Below the pieces are notes generated by a model that saw only the letters and a list, made by a program, of their open reading frames with translations, did no database searches and was not told where the DNA came from. The position numbers were made by a program, and so were the translations under genes. 59,313 nt of DNA from an uncultured Eubacteriales bacterium (GTDB lineage Bacteria; Bacillota; Clostridia; Christensenellales; Aristaeellaceae): assembly GCA_900542395.1 (NCBI GenBank), contig UQNM01000002.1:1-59313 (forward strand), given 5' to 3'. This document shows, piece after piece, positions 16,847 through 24,985 of the stretch (the stretch's first letter is position 1; each line of letters begins with the position of its first letter).

Positions 16847-17591
16847 TTCGTTTGAAAACGCGCCCGAGCTGATCCGCGTGGAGGATCTGCACAAGAGCTT
16901 CGGCGGCCTCAACGTCTTAAACGGCATTACCGAAACCATCCACAAGGGCGAGGTCGTCTCCCTGATCGGCCCGTCCGGCTCCGGCAAATCGACCTTCCTG
17001 CGCTGCCTCAACCGGCTCGAGGAGCCGACCAGCGGCCACATCTGGTTTGACGGCGTGGATATCGCGGATAAGAGCGTCAACATCGACAAGCACCGCCAGA
17101 AGATGGGCATGGTCTTCCAGCATTTCAACATCTTCCCGCATATGTCCGTCATCGACAACATCACCCTCGCGCCCGTCCTGCTCGGCAAAATGAGCAAGGA
17201 CGAGGCCGTGGTCAAGGCGGAATCGCTGCTGGCGCGCGTCGGCCTCTCCGATAAGCGCGACAACAAGCCCTCCCGCCTCTCCGGCGGCCAGAAGCAGCGC
17301 CTTGCCATCGTGCGCGCGCTGGCGATGGAGCCGGAGGTCATGCTCTTTGACGAGCCGACCAGCGCCCTCGACCCGGAGATGGTCGGCGAGGTGCTCGAGG
17401 TCATCAAGTCGCTGGCGAAGAACAACATGACCTGCGTGATCGTCACCCACGAGATGGGCTTTGCGCGCGAGGTCTGCAACCGCGTGCTGTTCATGGATGA
17501 GGGCGTCATCATGGAGCAGGGCGACCCGCATCAGGTGTTCGACCACCCGCAGAACCCGCGCACGCAGGATTTCCTGAGCAAGGTTCTGTAA
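16839..17591 (+). CDS. Amino acid ABC transporter ATP-binding protein
   Basis: A 250-residue ABC ATPase of the polar amino acid group. Walker A is GPSGSGKST (residues 44-52), the Q-loop is VFQHFNIFPHM, the signature is LSGGQKQR, Walker B is VMLFDEPTSALD, and the switch His is in VTHEMGFA. The C-terminus ends PQNPRTQDFLSKVL, as in the GlnQ/ArtP group. Its start overlaps the permease stop and its TAA overlaps the ATG of the next gene by one base, so all three are one unit. Confidence 0.95.
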   Translation: MIDSFENAPELIRVEDLHKSFGGLNVLNGITETIHKGEVVSLIGPSGSGKSTFLRCLNRLEEPTSGHIWFDGVDIADKSVNIDKHRQKMGMVFQHFNIFPHMSVIDNITLAPVLLGKMSKDEAVVKAESLLARVGLSDKRDNKPSRLSGGQKQRLAIVRALAMEPEVMLFDEPTSALDPEMVGEVLEVIKSLAKNNMTCVIVTHEMGFAREVCNRVLFMDEGVIMEQGDPHQVFDHPQNPRTQDFLSKVL

Positions 17592-18475
17592 TGTTCCTTT
17601 CGTACATCACAACCGAATCCGACGGCGCGCTGACCCTCGATCAGCTTCTGCGCGGGCCGCTCTCGCTTTCCGCCAGGGAGGCGCGGGAGGCCAAGCGGCT
17701 GGGCTTGACGGTGGATGGCGCGCCGTTTTTCGCCAACCAGCGCGTCGGCGCGGGCAGAACGATCCACGTCCCGCTGGCGGAATACGACAGGCCGGGGGAT
17801 TTCTCCGCGTCCGGCGACGTCGCCGTTCTCTACGAGGACGACGCGCTGCTGGCCGTGCGCAAACCCGCGCCCCTGCAGGTTCACCCCTCTCCCTCCGCCC
17901 CGCGCGGCGCGGACACGCTCGAGGGGCGCGTACAAAGCTATCTGCACAGCGGCGCGCACCCCGTTCACCGGCTCGACGCGGAGACAACGGGCATCGTGCT
18001 TTTCGCCAAGCTGCCCTACGCGCAGGCGCACATTCAGCGGCAGATGCAGACAGACGCTTTCCGCAAGGAATATCTCGCGTGGGTCTGCGGCGTTCCCGCC
18101 GCCCCGGAGGGCGTGATCGACGCGCCGATCGACCGCATCGCCCCCGACAGCTTCACCCGCGCGGTTCTGCCCGGCGGCCAGCGCGCCGTGACGCGCTACC
18201 GGGTCGAGCATATTTGCGGCGACGTGTCGCTCGTCCGCTTTTTCCCCGTCACCGGGCGGACGCATCAGCTCCGCGTTCATGCGGCGCATATCGGCCACCC
18301 GATGCTCGGCGACACGCGCTACTGCACGGCGGAATCTGCCCGGCTGGCCGCAAAATACCGCGCGCCGTATCATCAGCTCAGCGCGGTCAGGCTTTCGCTG
18401 ACCCATCCCGTCACGGGCAGGCCGCTTATCATCGCCTGCCCGCCCGATTTCAGCGCCGATATCGCGCCGCTGTGA
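17591..18475 (+). CDS. RluA-family RNA pseudouridine synthase
   Basis: A 294-residue pseudouridine synthase. The catalytic Asp129 lies in HPVHRLDAETTG, the family motif II. An N-terminal S4-like segment (residues 18-60, with REAKRLGLTVDG) precedes it, and GRTHQLRVHAAHIGHP near residue 222 is the second conserved block. It converts specific uridines in rRNA or tRNA to pseudouridine. It is joined by one-base overlap to the amino acid transporter operon, a link of transcription rather than function. A strong terminator follows. Confidence 0.93.
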   Translation: MFLSYITTESDGALTLDQLLRGPLSLSAREAREAKRLGLTVDGAPFFANQRVGAGRTIHVPLAEYDRPGDFSASGDVAVLYEDDALLAVRKPAPLQVHPSPSAPRGADTLEGRVQSYLHSGAHPVHRLDAETTGIVLFAKLPYAQAHIQRQMQTDAFRKEYLAWVCGVPAAPEGVIDAPIDRIAPDSFTRAVLPGGQRAVTRYRVEHICGDVSLVRFFPVTGRTHQLRVHAAHIGHPMLGDTRYCTAESARLAAKYRAPYHQLSAVRLSLTHPVTGRPLIIACPPDFSADIAPL

Positions 18476-18494
18476 ATATCTTCCACCTTCCTTG

Positions 18495-18522
18495 CGCCGC
18501 AGGCTCGCCCGCGGCGTTTTTT
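18495..18522 (+). terminator. Rho-independent terminator after RluA gene
   Basis: CGCCGC / GCGGCG with a ten-base loop, then six T. The ~160 bases from here to the next gene hold no other gene that I can see. Confidence 0.8.
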
Positions 18523-18682
18523 CTTGTCTGCGCTCGCTTTTTTGCTTTTCCCCACCGGCCTTTTCCAGAACTTGGAAACGATGATGCGGCAATAAAAGAA
18601 CAGCCTCCTTCGTCAGATATGCAGAAGACGATCAAGAGCGGCCGCTTGGGCGCCTTCGCAATGACAAAGGAGGAATTCCTAT

Positions 18683-19588
18683 ATGTTTACCGGCAAGAAA
18701 AAAGCGGCTTGCGCCGCGATGCTGAGCATGGCCATGGTCGCCCCGCTGGCGGCCTTCGCCGAAAACGAAACCCGCGTCATCACCTGCGGCACGCTGAACC
18801 TGCGCGCCGAGGAGAGCGCATCTTCCAAAATTCTGGGCAAATACGGCTGGGGCTCCGAGGTGCTCGTCAAGGGCGTCAACGGCGACTGGGCGAGCGTGGA
18901 CGTCGGCGGCCAGAGCGGCTACATGTATGCCAAGTATCTGGGGCGCGAGGGCGCGACCAACTCCACCGCGTATGTCAAGACGAACAGCCGCGGCCTGAAC
19001 CTGCGCGCCGAGCCGAACGGCAACATCCTCGGCTCTTATCCGCGCGGCACGAAGGTGACCGTGCTCGCCACCACCGGCGAATGGAGCAAGGTCAGCGTGG
19101 ATGGCAGAACCGGCTATATGCAGAGCCGCTGGCTCTCCGGCAAGGCCGTCAGCGGCGGTTCCTCCGCCGTCTCTCCGGCTGTCGGCACGGCCGTGGTCAA
19201 CAACCCGCGCGACACGCAGGTGCTCTTCCTGCGCCGCGAGGCCAACGTGAGCAGCGAATCGCTGGGCTACTATCGCAACGGCAAGACCGTGACGCTGCTG
19301 GCGCGTCAGGGCGACTGGTACAAGGTCAGCGTGGACGGCAAGACCGGCTACATGATGGCCAAGTACCTGAAGGTCACGGCCGACATGCACAACGGCACGG
19401 CGCGCGTGTTCAACGCCAACGGCGGCAGCTACGTCAATTTCCGCAGCCGCGCGAGCCTCTCCGCGAACGTGATCGGCACGGTTCCGGTCGGCACGACGGT
19501 CAAGGTGCTGGAAAAGACGACCGATTGGACGAAGGTTGAGGTAAACGGCAAGACCGGCTACATCTCCACCTGGTTCCTCAAATTCTGA
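18683..19588 (+). CDS. Secreted protein with four SH3b repeats
   Basis: A 301-residue exported protein. The signal peptide is about residues 1-27, ending PLAAFAENE. Four bacterial SH3 repeats follow, at about residues 31-92, 94-155, 168-234 and 238-300. They are recognisable by LNLRAEESASS, LNLRAEPNGN, LFLRREANVSS and VNFRSRASLSAN, each closed by a GYM or GYIS segment (NGKTGYISTWFLKF at the end). Such repeats bind cell-wall peptides in other proteins. No catalytic domain is present, so it may act as a wall-binding or adaptor protein. AAAGGAGG precedes the ATG. Confidence 0.88.
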   Translation: MFTGKKKAACAAMLSMAMVAPLAAFAENETRVITCGTLNLRAEESASSKILGKYGWGSEVLVKGVNGDWASVDVGGQSGYMYAKYLGREGATNSTAYVKTNSRGLNLRAEPNGNILGSYPRGTKVTVLATTGEWSKVSVDGRTGYMQSRWLSGKAVSGGSSAVSPAVGTAVVNNPRDTQVLFLRREANVSSESLGYYRNGKTVTLLARQGDWYKVSVDGKTGYMMAKYLKVTADMHNGTARVFNANGGSYVNFRSRASLSANVIGTVPVGTTVKVLEKTTDWTKVEVNGKTGYISTWFLKF

Positions 19589-19606
19589 TTCCCGCTCTCC
19601 TCCCTC

Positions 19607-19641
19607 AAAAAGCGCTTGCTCCATCGGGCAGGCGCTTTTTT
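19607..19641 (+). terminator. Rho-independent terminator after SH3b gene
   Basis: AAAAAGCGC / GCGCTTTTTT with an inner TGC/GCA extension and a T run. Confidence 0.85.
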
Positions 19642-19770
19642 CGTCTCATCGACGGATTTCCGCCACAGGCGGCAGCAAATTCAGTATTTCTCGGCGAAGG
19701 ATGCGTGATAAAGCGTATAAACTTCCCCGCTTTGCTCAAGCTAAGGCAAAAGCGCATCGGGAGGCATTCA

Positions 19771-21045
19771 ATGAGCAAAACGGAAATCGTCAGCGTCATC
19801 GGGCGGCAGGTGCTCGATTCGCGCGGAAACCCGACCGTCGAAGCGGAGGTGCAGCTATCCGGCGGCGTGACCTGCACGGCCATCTCGCCCAGCGGCGCAT
19901 CCACCGGCAAATACGAGGCGCTGGAACTGCGCGACGGCGATATGCAGCTTTACGGCGGCAAAAGCGTGCTGCAAGCCTGCAAAAACATCTCCGGCGCCAT
20001 CCACAATGCCCTGCGCGGCATGGACGCGGACAACCTGTTCGCCGTCGATCAGGCGCTGATCGCGCTGGACGGAACGAAAAACAAGGCCGTTCTCGGCGCG
20101 AACGCGACGCTGGCCGTGTCGATGGCCTGCGCCAAGGCGGCGGCCTGCGCGCAGGGCGTGGCGCTGTTCCGCTTCCTGGGCGGCGCGCAGGCGCACCTGA
20201 CGCCCATGCCGATGATGAACATTCTCAACGGCGGCGCGCACGCGGGAAACGGGCTGGACGTGCAGGAATTTATGATCGTGCCCGTCGGCGCGAAAGATTT
20301 TCGTTCGGCGCTGCGGATGGGCGCGGAAACCTATCACGCGCTGGCGGCGCTGCTCAAAAAGAAGGGGCTTTCCACGGGCGTGGGCGACGAGGGCGGCTTT
20401 GCGCCGGAGATTGCCGAGGAAAAACAGGCGCTCGACCTGATTTTGGAGGCCGTCTCCCGCGCGGGCTATGCGCCGGGCACGGATATCGTCCTCGCGCTGG
20501 ACGCGGCGGCCAGCGAATGGGCGCAGAAGGGGCGCTATGTGCTGCCCAAATCCGGCCGCAGCTTCACCGCGCACGAGCTGACCGAGCATTGGCGCGGCCT
20601 GTGCGACCAATACCCCATCCGCTCCATCGAAGACCCGCTGGGCGAGGAGGATTGGCCCGCGTGGCAGGCGCTGACGCGGGAATTGGGCAGCCGCTGCCAG
20701 CTCGTCGGCGACGATCTCTTCGTGACCAACGAGGAACGTTTGCAGCGCGGCATTCTGATGGGCTGCGCGAACGCGATTCTGCTCAAACCGAACCAGATCG
20801 GCACGCTGACGGAGACCATGCAGGCGCTTTCGCTGGCGCACAGGAGCGGCTACCGCACCATCATCTCCCACCGTTCGGGCGAAACGGAGGACACGACCAT
20901 CGCCGACCTCGCCGTGGCGCTCGGCGCGGGGCAAATCAAAACGGGCGCGCCCTGCCGAAGCGAGCGGGTCTGCAAATACAACCGCCTGCTCCGCATCGAG
21001 GACGCGCTCGGCAGCGCAGCCATGCTGGATGCGCTGCGCCTATGA
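19771..21045 (+). CDS. eno: Enolase
   Basis: A 424-residue enolase that converts 2-phosphoglycerate to phosphoenolpyruvate in glycolysis. The N-terminal VIGRQVLDSRGNPTVEAEV, the loop SGASTGKYEA, GANATLAVSMACAKAAA, and the C-terminal signature ILLKPNQIGTLTET with SHRSGETEDTTIADLAVA are all present. AGGAGGCATTCA precedes the ATG at 19771; the longer frame to 19705 adds an unrelated tail. The sequence is rather divergent (for example VQEFMIVPVGAKDF), so a second, classical enolase elsewhere in the genome is possible. Its stop overlaps the next gene by four bases. Confidence 0.93.
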   Translation: MSKTEIVSVIGRQVLDSRGNPTVEAEVQLSGGVTCTAISPSGASTGKYEALELRDGDMQLYGGKSVLQACKNISGAIHNALRGMDADNLFAVDQALIALDGTKNKAVLGANATLAVSMACAKAAACAQGVALFRFLGGAQAHLTPMPMMNILNGGAHAGNGLDVQEFMIVPVGAKDFRSALRMGAETYHALAALLKKKGLSTGVGDEGGFAPEIAEEKQALDLILEAVSRAGYAPGTDIVLALDAAASEWAQKGRYVLPKSGRSFTAHELTEHWRGLCDQYPIRSIEDPLGEEDWPAWQALTRELGSRCQLVGDDLFVTNEERLQRGILMGCANAILLKPNQIGTLTETMQALSLAHRSGYRTIISHRSGETEDTTIADLAVALGAGQIKTGAPCRSERVCKYNRLLRIEDALGSAAMLDALRL

Positions 21046-21809
21046 TTTATCTGATTTTAGGCGGCGTCAGCGCGTTTTTCGGCCTGCTCTCCGGCGTCGG
21101 GGCGACGACGCTGCTCCGCCCCCTGCTGGATGCGGTTTCGCCGCTCGCGCCCGCCTCCGTCGCGGCGCTGTGTACGATGGCGACGCTCTGCGCGGCGCTG
21201 GTCGCGGCGTTTTTCGCGCTGAATCACGCGCTTCCGCTGCACCCGGACGAGCTGCTGCTGCTGGCGGTCGGCGCGGTGTTGGGCGGCGTGCTGGGCGATT
21301 TGGCGAGCGCGCGCTTTTTCGCCATGATGACGCGCGAATCCGCCATGCTGCTGCAAAACGCGCTGCTGTTCACGCTGATTGCGCTGCCGTCGCTCTATTT
21401 CGGCCCGCTGAGCCGCACGGTCGCGCCGATGCGCCTGTCGCGGCTGCTGAGCTTCGCGGTCGCGCTGCTTGTCGGGCTGCTCGGCTCGTTCCTCGCCTTC
21501 GGCGCGGAGCCGCTGACGCTGACGCTCTATTTTCTCCTGTTCGGCGCGGACGGGGACGAAGGCGCGTTCGCGGCGCTGACAGTTTCGCTCTTCGCCATGG
21601 TCGGCAAGCTGCTCGTGCTGCTGATCCGCCAGCGGCTGGTTCTGCCGGATGCGGACGTGATGCTCTGGCTGCTTCCGGGCGCGGTAATCGGGGCGCTGCT
21701 GGCGCTTTGGCCGGCCGTGCGGCGCGGGCGAAGCAGCCTGCGCGCGCTCCTTTTGCGCCTGAGCCTGTTTACGTCGCTGCTGAATATCGCCGCGGCGGCG
21801 CTGCATTAA
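21042..21809 (+). CDS. TSUP-like integral membrane protein
   Basis: A 255-residue membrane protein with seven to eight hydrophobic segments. The N-terminus GGVSAFFGLLSGVGATTLLRPLLDA resembles the first repeat of the TSUP/TauE-SafE permeases (sulfite/sulfonate exporters and others), and LLAVGAVLGGVLGDLASARF near residue 75 resembles the second motif. The match is by pattern only. It overlaps the enolase stop by four bases (ATGA) and so is translated with it. A role in exporting a small anion is a family-level guess. Confidence 0.7.
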   Translation: MIYLILGGVSAFFGLLSGVGATTLLRPLLDAVSPLAPASVAALCTMATLCAALVAAFFALNHALPLHPDELLLLAVGAVLGGVLGDLASARFFAMMTRESAMLLQNALLFTLIALPSLYFGPLSRTVAPMRLSRLLSFAVALLVGLLGSFLAFGAEPLTLTLYFLLFGADGDEGAFAALTVSLFAMVGKLLVLLIRQRLVLPDADVMLWLLPGAVIGALLALWPAVRRGRSSLRALLLRLSLFTSLLNIAAAALH

Positions 21810-21822
21810 AAGGCGCGCGCCC

Positions 21823-22989
21823 TCACAGCGCCAGCGCCTGCGCCAGCTCCGCCAGCTCCTCGCGGTTCTTCGCGTTCATCGCCGAGCGGATCGTCACCTG
21901 CTGCTCGAGCGTCTGCATGTTCTTCATCGTGTCGAGCACGGCGCGCATGTGCTTGGCGGCCATCGGCGCCCATGTGCCGTTTTCCACCAGCGCCACCTTG
22001 CGCCCCTGCATGCCCTTGAGCTTGAGCGAGGACAGGAACGCCTCCATCGCCGGGGCATACGCGCCGTCATACGTCGTCGCGCACAGCGCCATGCGGTCAT
22101 ATTTGAACGTGGCGGAGACGGCGTAGCTCTTGTGTACGCGGTTCAGGTCGATCACCTCGACCGTCTCGCCCTGCGCGTGGAGCTTTTCGGCCAGCAGTTT
22201 GGCCGCTTCGGCCGTGTGGCCGTGGAAGCTCGCATACGCCACCAGCACGCCGCTCTGCTCCGGCTTCCACGCCGCCCAGAGGCCGTAAAGCGTCAGCGCG
22301 CGATCGAGCGCCTCGCCGCTGAGCTGCGGGCCGTGCAGCGGGCAGATCGTCCGGATATCCAGCGCAGCGGCCTTTTTCAGCAGCCCCTGCACCTGCACGC
22401 CGTATTTGCCGACGATGTTGCCGTAATAGCGCCGCGCCTCGCCCGCCCATGCGTCGGTATCGGTCAGCGAGCCGAAATTGCCGAATCCGTCCGCGGAAAA
22501 GAGCACCTTCTGGCTGTCCTCATAGACGGCCATGACCTCCGGCCAATGCACCATCGGCGCAAGCACGAAATGCAGCGTATGGCTGCCGAGCGCCAGCGCG
22601 CCGCCGTCCGCCACCGTGACGCGCTCCTGCGCGAGCGGTTCGTCGCCGCTGAACTGATCCAGAATCGCAAACGTTCTGGCGTTGGCGACCAGCTTCAACT
22701 GCGGCTGACGCGCGCAGAGCGCCGCAATCGACCCGGCGTGATCCGGCTCCATGTGCGAAATCACCAGATAATCCAGCTTGCGCCCGGCCAGAACCTCGTC
22801 GAGCCCGGCCAGCCATTCCTCCTGCTTGCGCGCATCCACCGTATCGAGCAGGCAGAGCTGGTCACCCTCGATCAGGTAGGTGTTATAGCTCACGCCCTGC
22901 GGCACGGGATACTGCCCCTCGAACAAATCAATATCGTTATCCATCACGCTCAGGCGAAGGATACCCGGCGCCATTTTATCCATAAACAT
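21823..22989 (-). CDS. Flavodiiron protein (FprA-type)
   Basis: A 388-residue flavodiiron protein, which reduces O2 to water (or NO to N2O) with electrons from rubredoxin or a flavoprotein and so protects anaerobes. The metallo-beta-lactamase-like domain (residues 1-245) has the diiron ligands in HMEPDHAG (His79, Glu81, Asp83, His84), a further His in HWPEV, and Asp in SADGFG. The flavodoxin domain (about 250-385) starts GVLVAYASFHGHTAEAAK. I favour the ATG at 22989 because AGAAAGGATG would be too close to the one at 23001. Convergent with the TSUP gene, with only 13 bp between. Confidence 0.93.
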   Translation of the reverse strand: MFMDKMAPGILRLSVMDNDIDLFEGQYPVPQGVSYNTYLIEGDQLCLLDTVDARKQEEWLAGLDEVLAGRKLDYLVISHMEPDHAGSIAALCARQPQLKLVANARTFAILDQFSGDEPLAQERVTVADGGALALGSHTLHFVLAPMVHWPEVMAVYEDSQKVLFSADGFGNFGSLTDTDAWAGEARRYYGNIVGKYGVQVQGLLKKAAALDIRTICPLHGPQLSGEALDRALTLYGLWAAWKPEQSGVLVAYASFHGHTAEAAKLLAEKLHAQGETVEVIDLNRVHKSYAVSATFKYDRMALCATTYDGAYAPAMEAFLSSLKLKGMQGRKVALVENGTWAPMAAKHMRAVLDTMKNMQTLEQQVTIRSAMNAKNREELAELAQALAL

Positions 22990-23147
22990 TGTATAAATCA
23001 TCCTTTCTGCGTTGGGTTGGTTTTTTGTGATATGTCTATATACGCTATATGGAGGTAAAATCCTGCTTTTTATCCGTTAATTTCTCTTTATAAACGCGCA
23101 TTAACAATGGTCTGATGTTCTTTACAGCTTCTTGACAATGTGCTCCC

Positions 23148-23176
23148 TTGACGTTTTTAACGCCGCGCGGGATAAT
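23148..23176 (+). promoter_or_regulatory. sigma-A promoter for SdpI-family gene
   Basis: TTGACG (23148-23153), 17-bp spacer, GATAAT (23171-23176). The start codon is 39 bp downstream. Confidence 0.8.
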
Positions 23177-23214
23177 ATATTCATCAGATTTGTTGCATAA
23201 AGGAGATTGATCTC

Positions 23215-23589
23215 ATGTTTGCCACTTGGATTCTCTGTTTGTTTTTGCTGATGATCGCGCCGTATCTGACCGTGGAGGCCGGCCTGCTCCGCCGCAAAAA
23301 GTGCGCGGCGCTCGGCGCCGGGCGCGGCTACCGCACCCAGCTTTCCATGGCCTCGCAGGATGCGTGGGATTACGCCCAGCAGCTTTGCAGCAAGCGCTAC
23401 ATTCTTGGCGGCATCGTGATGGGAATTGCCGCGCTGCTGCTCATCAAGGCCGCGCCGGTCGAGTCGGTCGTCAGCCTGTATGTGTTCACCGTCGTCATCG
23501 GCCTATTTGAGGTGGTTGCGGTCATCCTGCTCATCGCGTCGGTGGAGACCAGCCTACGCAAGCGTTATGCGCCGAAGACCGCCGCCTGA
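23215..23589 (+). CDS. SdpI family membrane protein
   Basis: A 124-residue membrane protein with three helices (about residues 2-22, 60-78, 86-112). The segment GYRTQLSMASQDAWDYAQ (about residues 39-56), between helices 1 and 2, matches the SdpI/YhfL signature G-R-T-x-S-x-x-S-x-x-x-W. The founding member gives immunity to the SdpC killing factor in Bacillus subtilis. Most relatives have no proven function. AAAGGAG lies eight bases before the ATG. It is monocistronic, with its own strong promoter and a hairpin terminator. No toxin gene is next to it. Confidence 0.75.
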   Translation: MFATWILCLFLLMIAPYLTVEAGLLRRKKCAALGAGRGYRTQLSMASQDAWDYAQQLCSKRYILGGIVMGIAALLLIKAAPVESVVSLYVFTVVIGLFEVVAVILLIASVETSLRKRYAPKTAA

Positions 23590-23619
23590 TCTGCCCTTTT
23601 CTTCATTCCTTTCTCCATA

Positions 23620-23657
23620 GCAAAAGCCCGGACGGTTTGAATCGTCCGGGCTTTTGC
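23620..23657 (+). terminator. Terminator hairpin, first of two near-identical copies
   Basis: GCAAAAGCCCGGACG / CGTCCGGGCTTTTGC with loop GTTTGAAT. A second copy lies at 23810-23841. Confidence 0.85.
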
Positions 23658-23685
23658 GCGGTTTGCCTTTTCTGCAACGTTGTAG

Positions 23686-23790
23686 GGGCGCGCATGGCGC
23701 GCCCGCTATCGGAATTTGTGCGAAATTCCAGATTTGCTCATTTCCTGTCTTGATGAAAGGCGTTCTTCTCCCCCTCCGGGGGAGAAGAAC
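23686..23790. repeat. Cluster of two further hairpins between the duplicated terminators
   Basis: GGGCGCGC-ATG-GCGCGCCC (23686-23704, preceded by GTAG) resembles the GTAGGGGCG-type intergenic repeat I recall from Clostridia genomes. GTTCTTCTCCCCC-TCC-GGGGGAGAAGAAC (23762-23790) is a second long perfect hairpin. No gene is seen between 23590 and 24009. Confidence 0.6.
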
Positions 23791-23809
23791 CATTCATCCC
23801 AGTTGAACG

Positions 23810-23845
23810 AAAGCCCGGACGGTTTGGATCGTCCGGGCTTTTGCA
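23810..23845. terminator. Terminator hairpin, second copy
   Basis: AAAGCCCGGACG / CGTCCGGGCTTT with loop GTTTGGAT, one base different from the loop of the first copy. Confidence 0.8.
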
Positions 23846-23850
23846 TTTAT

Positions 23851-24008
23851 ACTAATTCGCAGTTAAAATGCTTAACAGAGCGCATCAGATTTTTTGTTCT
23901 GACGAAGCCAAGTGAAGTGAGGCGTACTGGAGGTACGTTGAACGGAACGAGGCAAAGTCAGAGCGAAAAAGATGGTGCGCGGATTAAGCCATTTTAACAA
24001 GAATTAGT
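23851..24008. mobile_element. MITE-like element with ~52-bp terminal inverted repeats
   Basis: Ends ACTAATTC ... GAATTAGT form terminal inverted repeats that continue imperfectly for about 52 bp on each side (inner ends TCTGAC / GTCAGA). The 158-bp unit has no coding capacity. Both ends are flanked by AT/TA, as expected of a TA-targeting (IS630/mariner-like) element. Its right end touches the TAA stop codon of the dus gene. The interior GAGGCGTACTGGAGGTACGTT holds a smaller hairpin. Confidence 0.8.
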
Positions 24009-24009
24009 A

Positions 24010-24984
24010 TTATACCCTGCCCTCCAGCATAAAGGCTCGAAGCGCAGATTCCATTTCGCCGATATCCGTAATCGCGTTGACCCTGACGCGAAGCCGCGCT
24101 GCGTCGCGCATCCCGCGCACATAGCAGACAATGTGCCGCCGCATCTCGCGCACGGCGACCGCCTCGCCCTTGAGCTGCGCCAGCGCGTGCAAATGCCGCC
24201 TGAGCACGTCAAACTTCTCCTCGTTCGTCGGCTCGACAGCAGCCTTCCCGGCCATCACATCGGCAATCTGCCGAAAAATCCACGGGTTGCCCTGCGCCGC
24301 GCGGCCGACCGCCACGCCGTCGCAGCCCGTCTCCTCGCGCATCCGCAGCGCGTCCTGCCAGCAGGTCACGTCGCCGTTGCCGACCACGGGGATGGACACG
24401 CGCCGCTTGAGCTTCCCGATGGCGCTCCAATCGGCGCGGCCTTCGTAAAACTGGCTTCTCGTGCGCGCGTGCAGCGTAATCATCTGCGCGCCGCTCTCCT
24501 GCGCCAACTGCCCCAGCAGCAGATAGGTTTCGCTCCCCGCTTCAAACCCCAGCCGCATCTTGACCGTCACCGGCACATGTGAAGCCTTCGCGACCGCCGC
24601 AACGATTTCCGCCGCGCACACCGGCTCCTTCATCAGCGCGCTGCCCTCGCCGTTGCCGACGATTTTGGGCACGGGGCAGCCCATGTTGATATCCAGCAGC
24701 GCATAGCGCCCGCCGCGCGTCAATTCCTCCGCCGCGCGCGCCATGATTTCCGGCTCGTGGCCGAAAAGCTGCAAGGCCGCCGCGCCGCGTTCGCGCTCGT
24801 CCACGCTCAGCAGCTCGCGCGTCGCGCGGTTATCCTTCGGCGCAAGCAGATAGCCCTTCGCGCTGACCATTTCGCTGACCGCCATCGGGCAGCCCATTTC
24901 ATGGCAGAGCACGCGGAAGGGCATATCCGTCACACCCGCCATCGGGGCGAGCATCGCGCCCCTGTTAAGAAAATCAAAGTTCAT
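24010..24984 (-). CDS. dusB: tRNA-dihydrouridine synthase (DusB-like)
   Basis: A 324-residue flavoenzyme that reduces uridines in the tRNA D-loop. The TIM-barrel start AMLAPMAGVTDMPFR binds FMN. LLDINMGCPVPKIVGNGEGSAL carries the catalytic Cys region, VTVKMRLGF and MITLHARTRSQFYEG follow, and IPVVGNGDV near residue 215 binds the flavin phosphate. I chose the ATG at 24984, after CGGAGTAAC; it lies one base beyond the stop of the upstream gene. It ends the trmH-plsX-acpP-rnc-smc-ftsY operon. Its stop codon coincides with the edge of a MITE-like insertion, so its native terminator may have been displaced. Confidence 0.94.
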   Translation of the reverse strand: MNFDFLNRGAMLAPMAGVTDMPFRVLCHEMGCPMAVSEMVSAKGYLLAPKDNRATRELLSVDERERGAAALQLFGHEPEIMARAAEELTRGGRYALLDINMGCPVPKIVGNGEGSALMKEPVCAAEIVAAVAKASHVPVTVKMRLGFEAGSETYLLLGQLAQESGAQMITLHARTRSQFYEGRADWSAIGKLKRRVSIPVVGNGDVTCWQDALRMREETGCDGVAVGRAAQGNPWIFRQIADVMAGKAAVEPTNEEKFDVLRRHLHALAQLKGEAVAVREMRRHIVCYVRGMRDAARLRVRVNAITDIGEMESALRAFMLEGRV

Positions 24985-24985
24985 G

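Noticed and set aside
19701..21809. A 702-residue open frame across the enolase gene
   Set aside because: Only its last 255 residues (from 21042) are a real membrane protein; the rest is the Arg/Gly-rich shadow of enolase in another frame.
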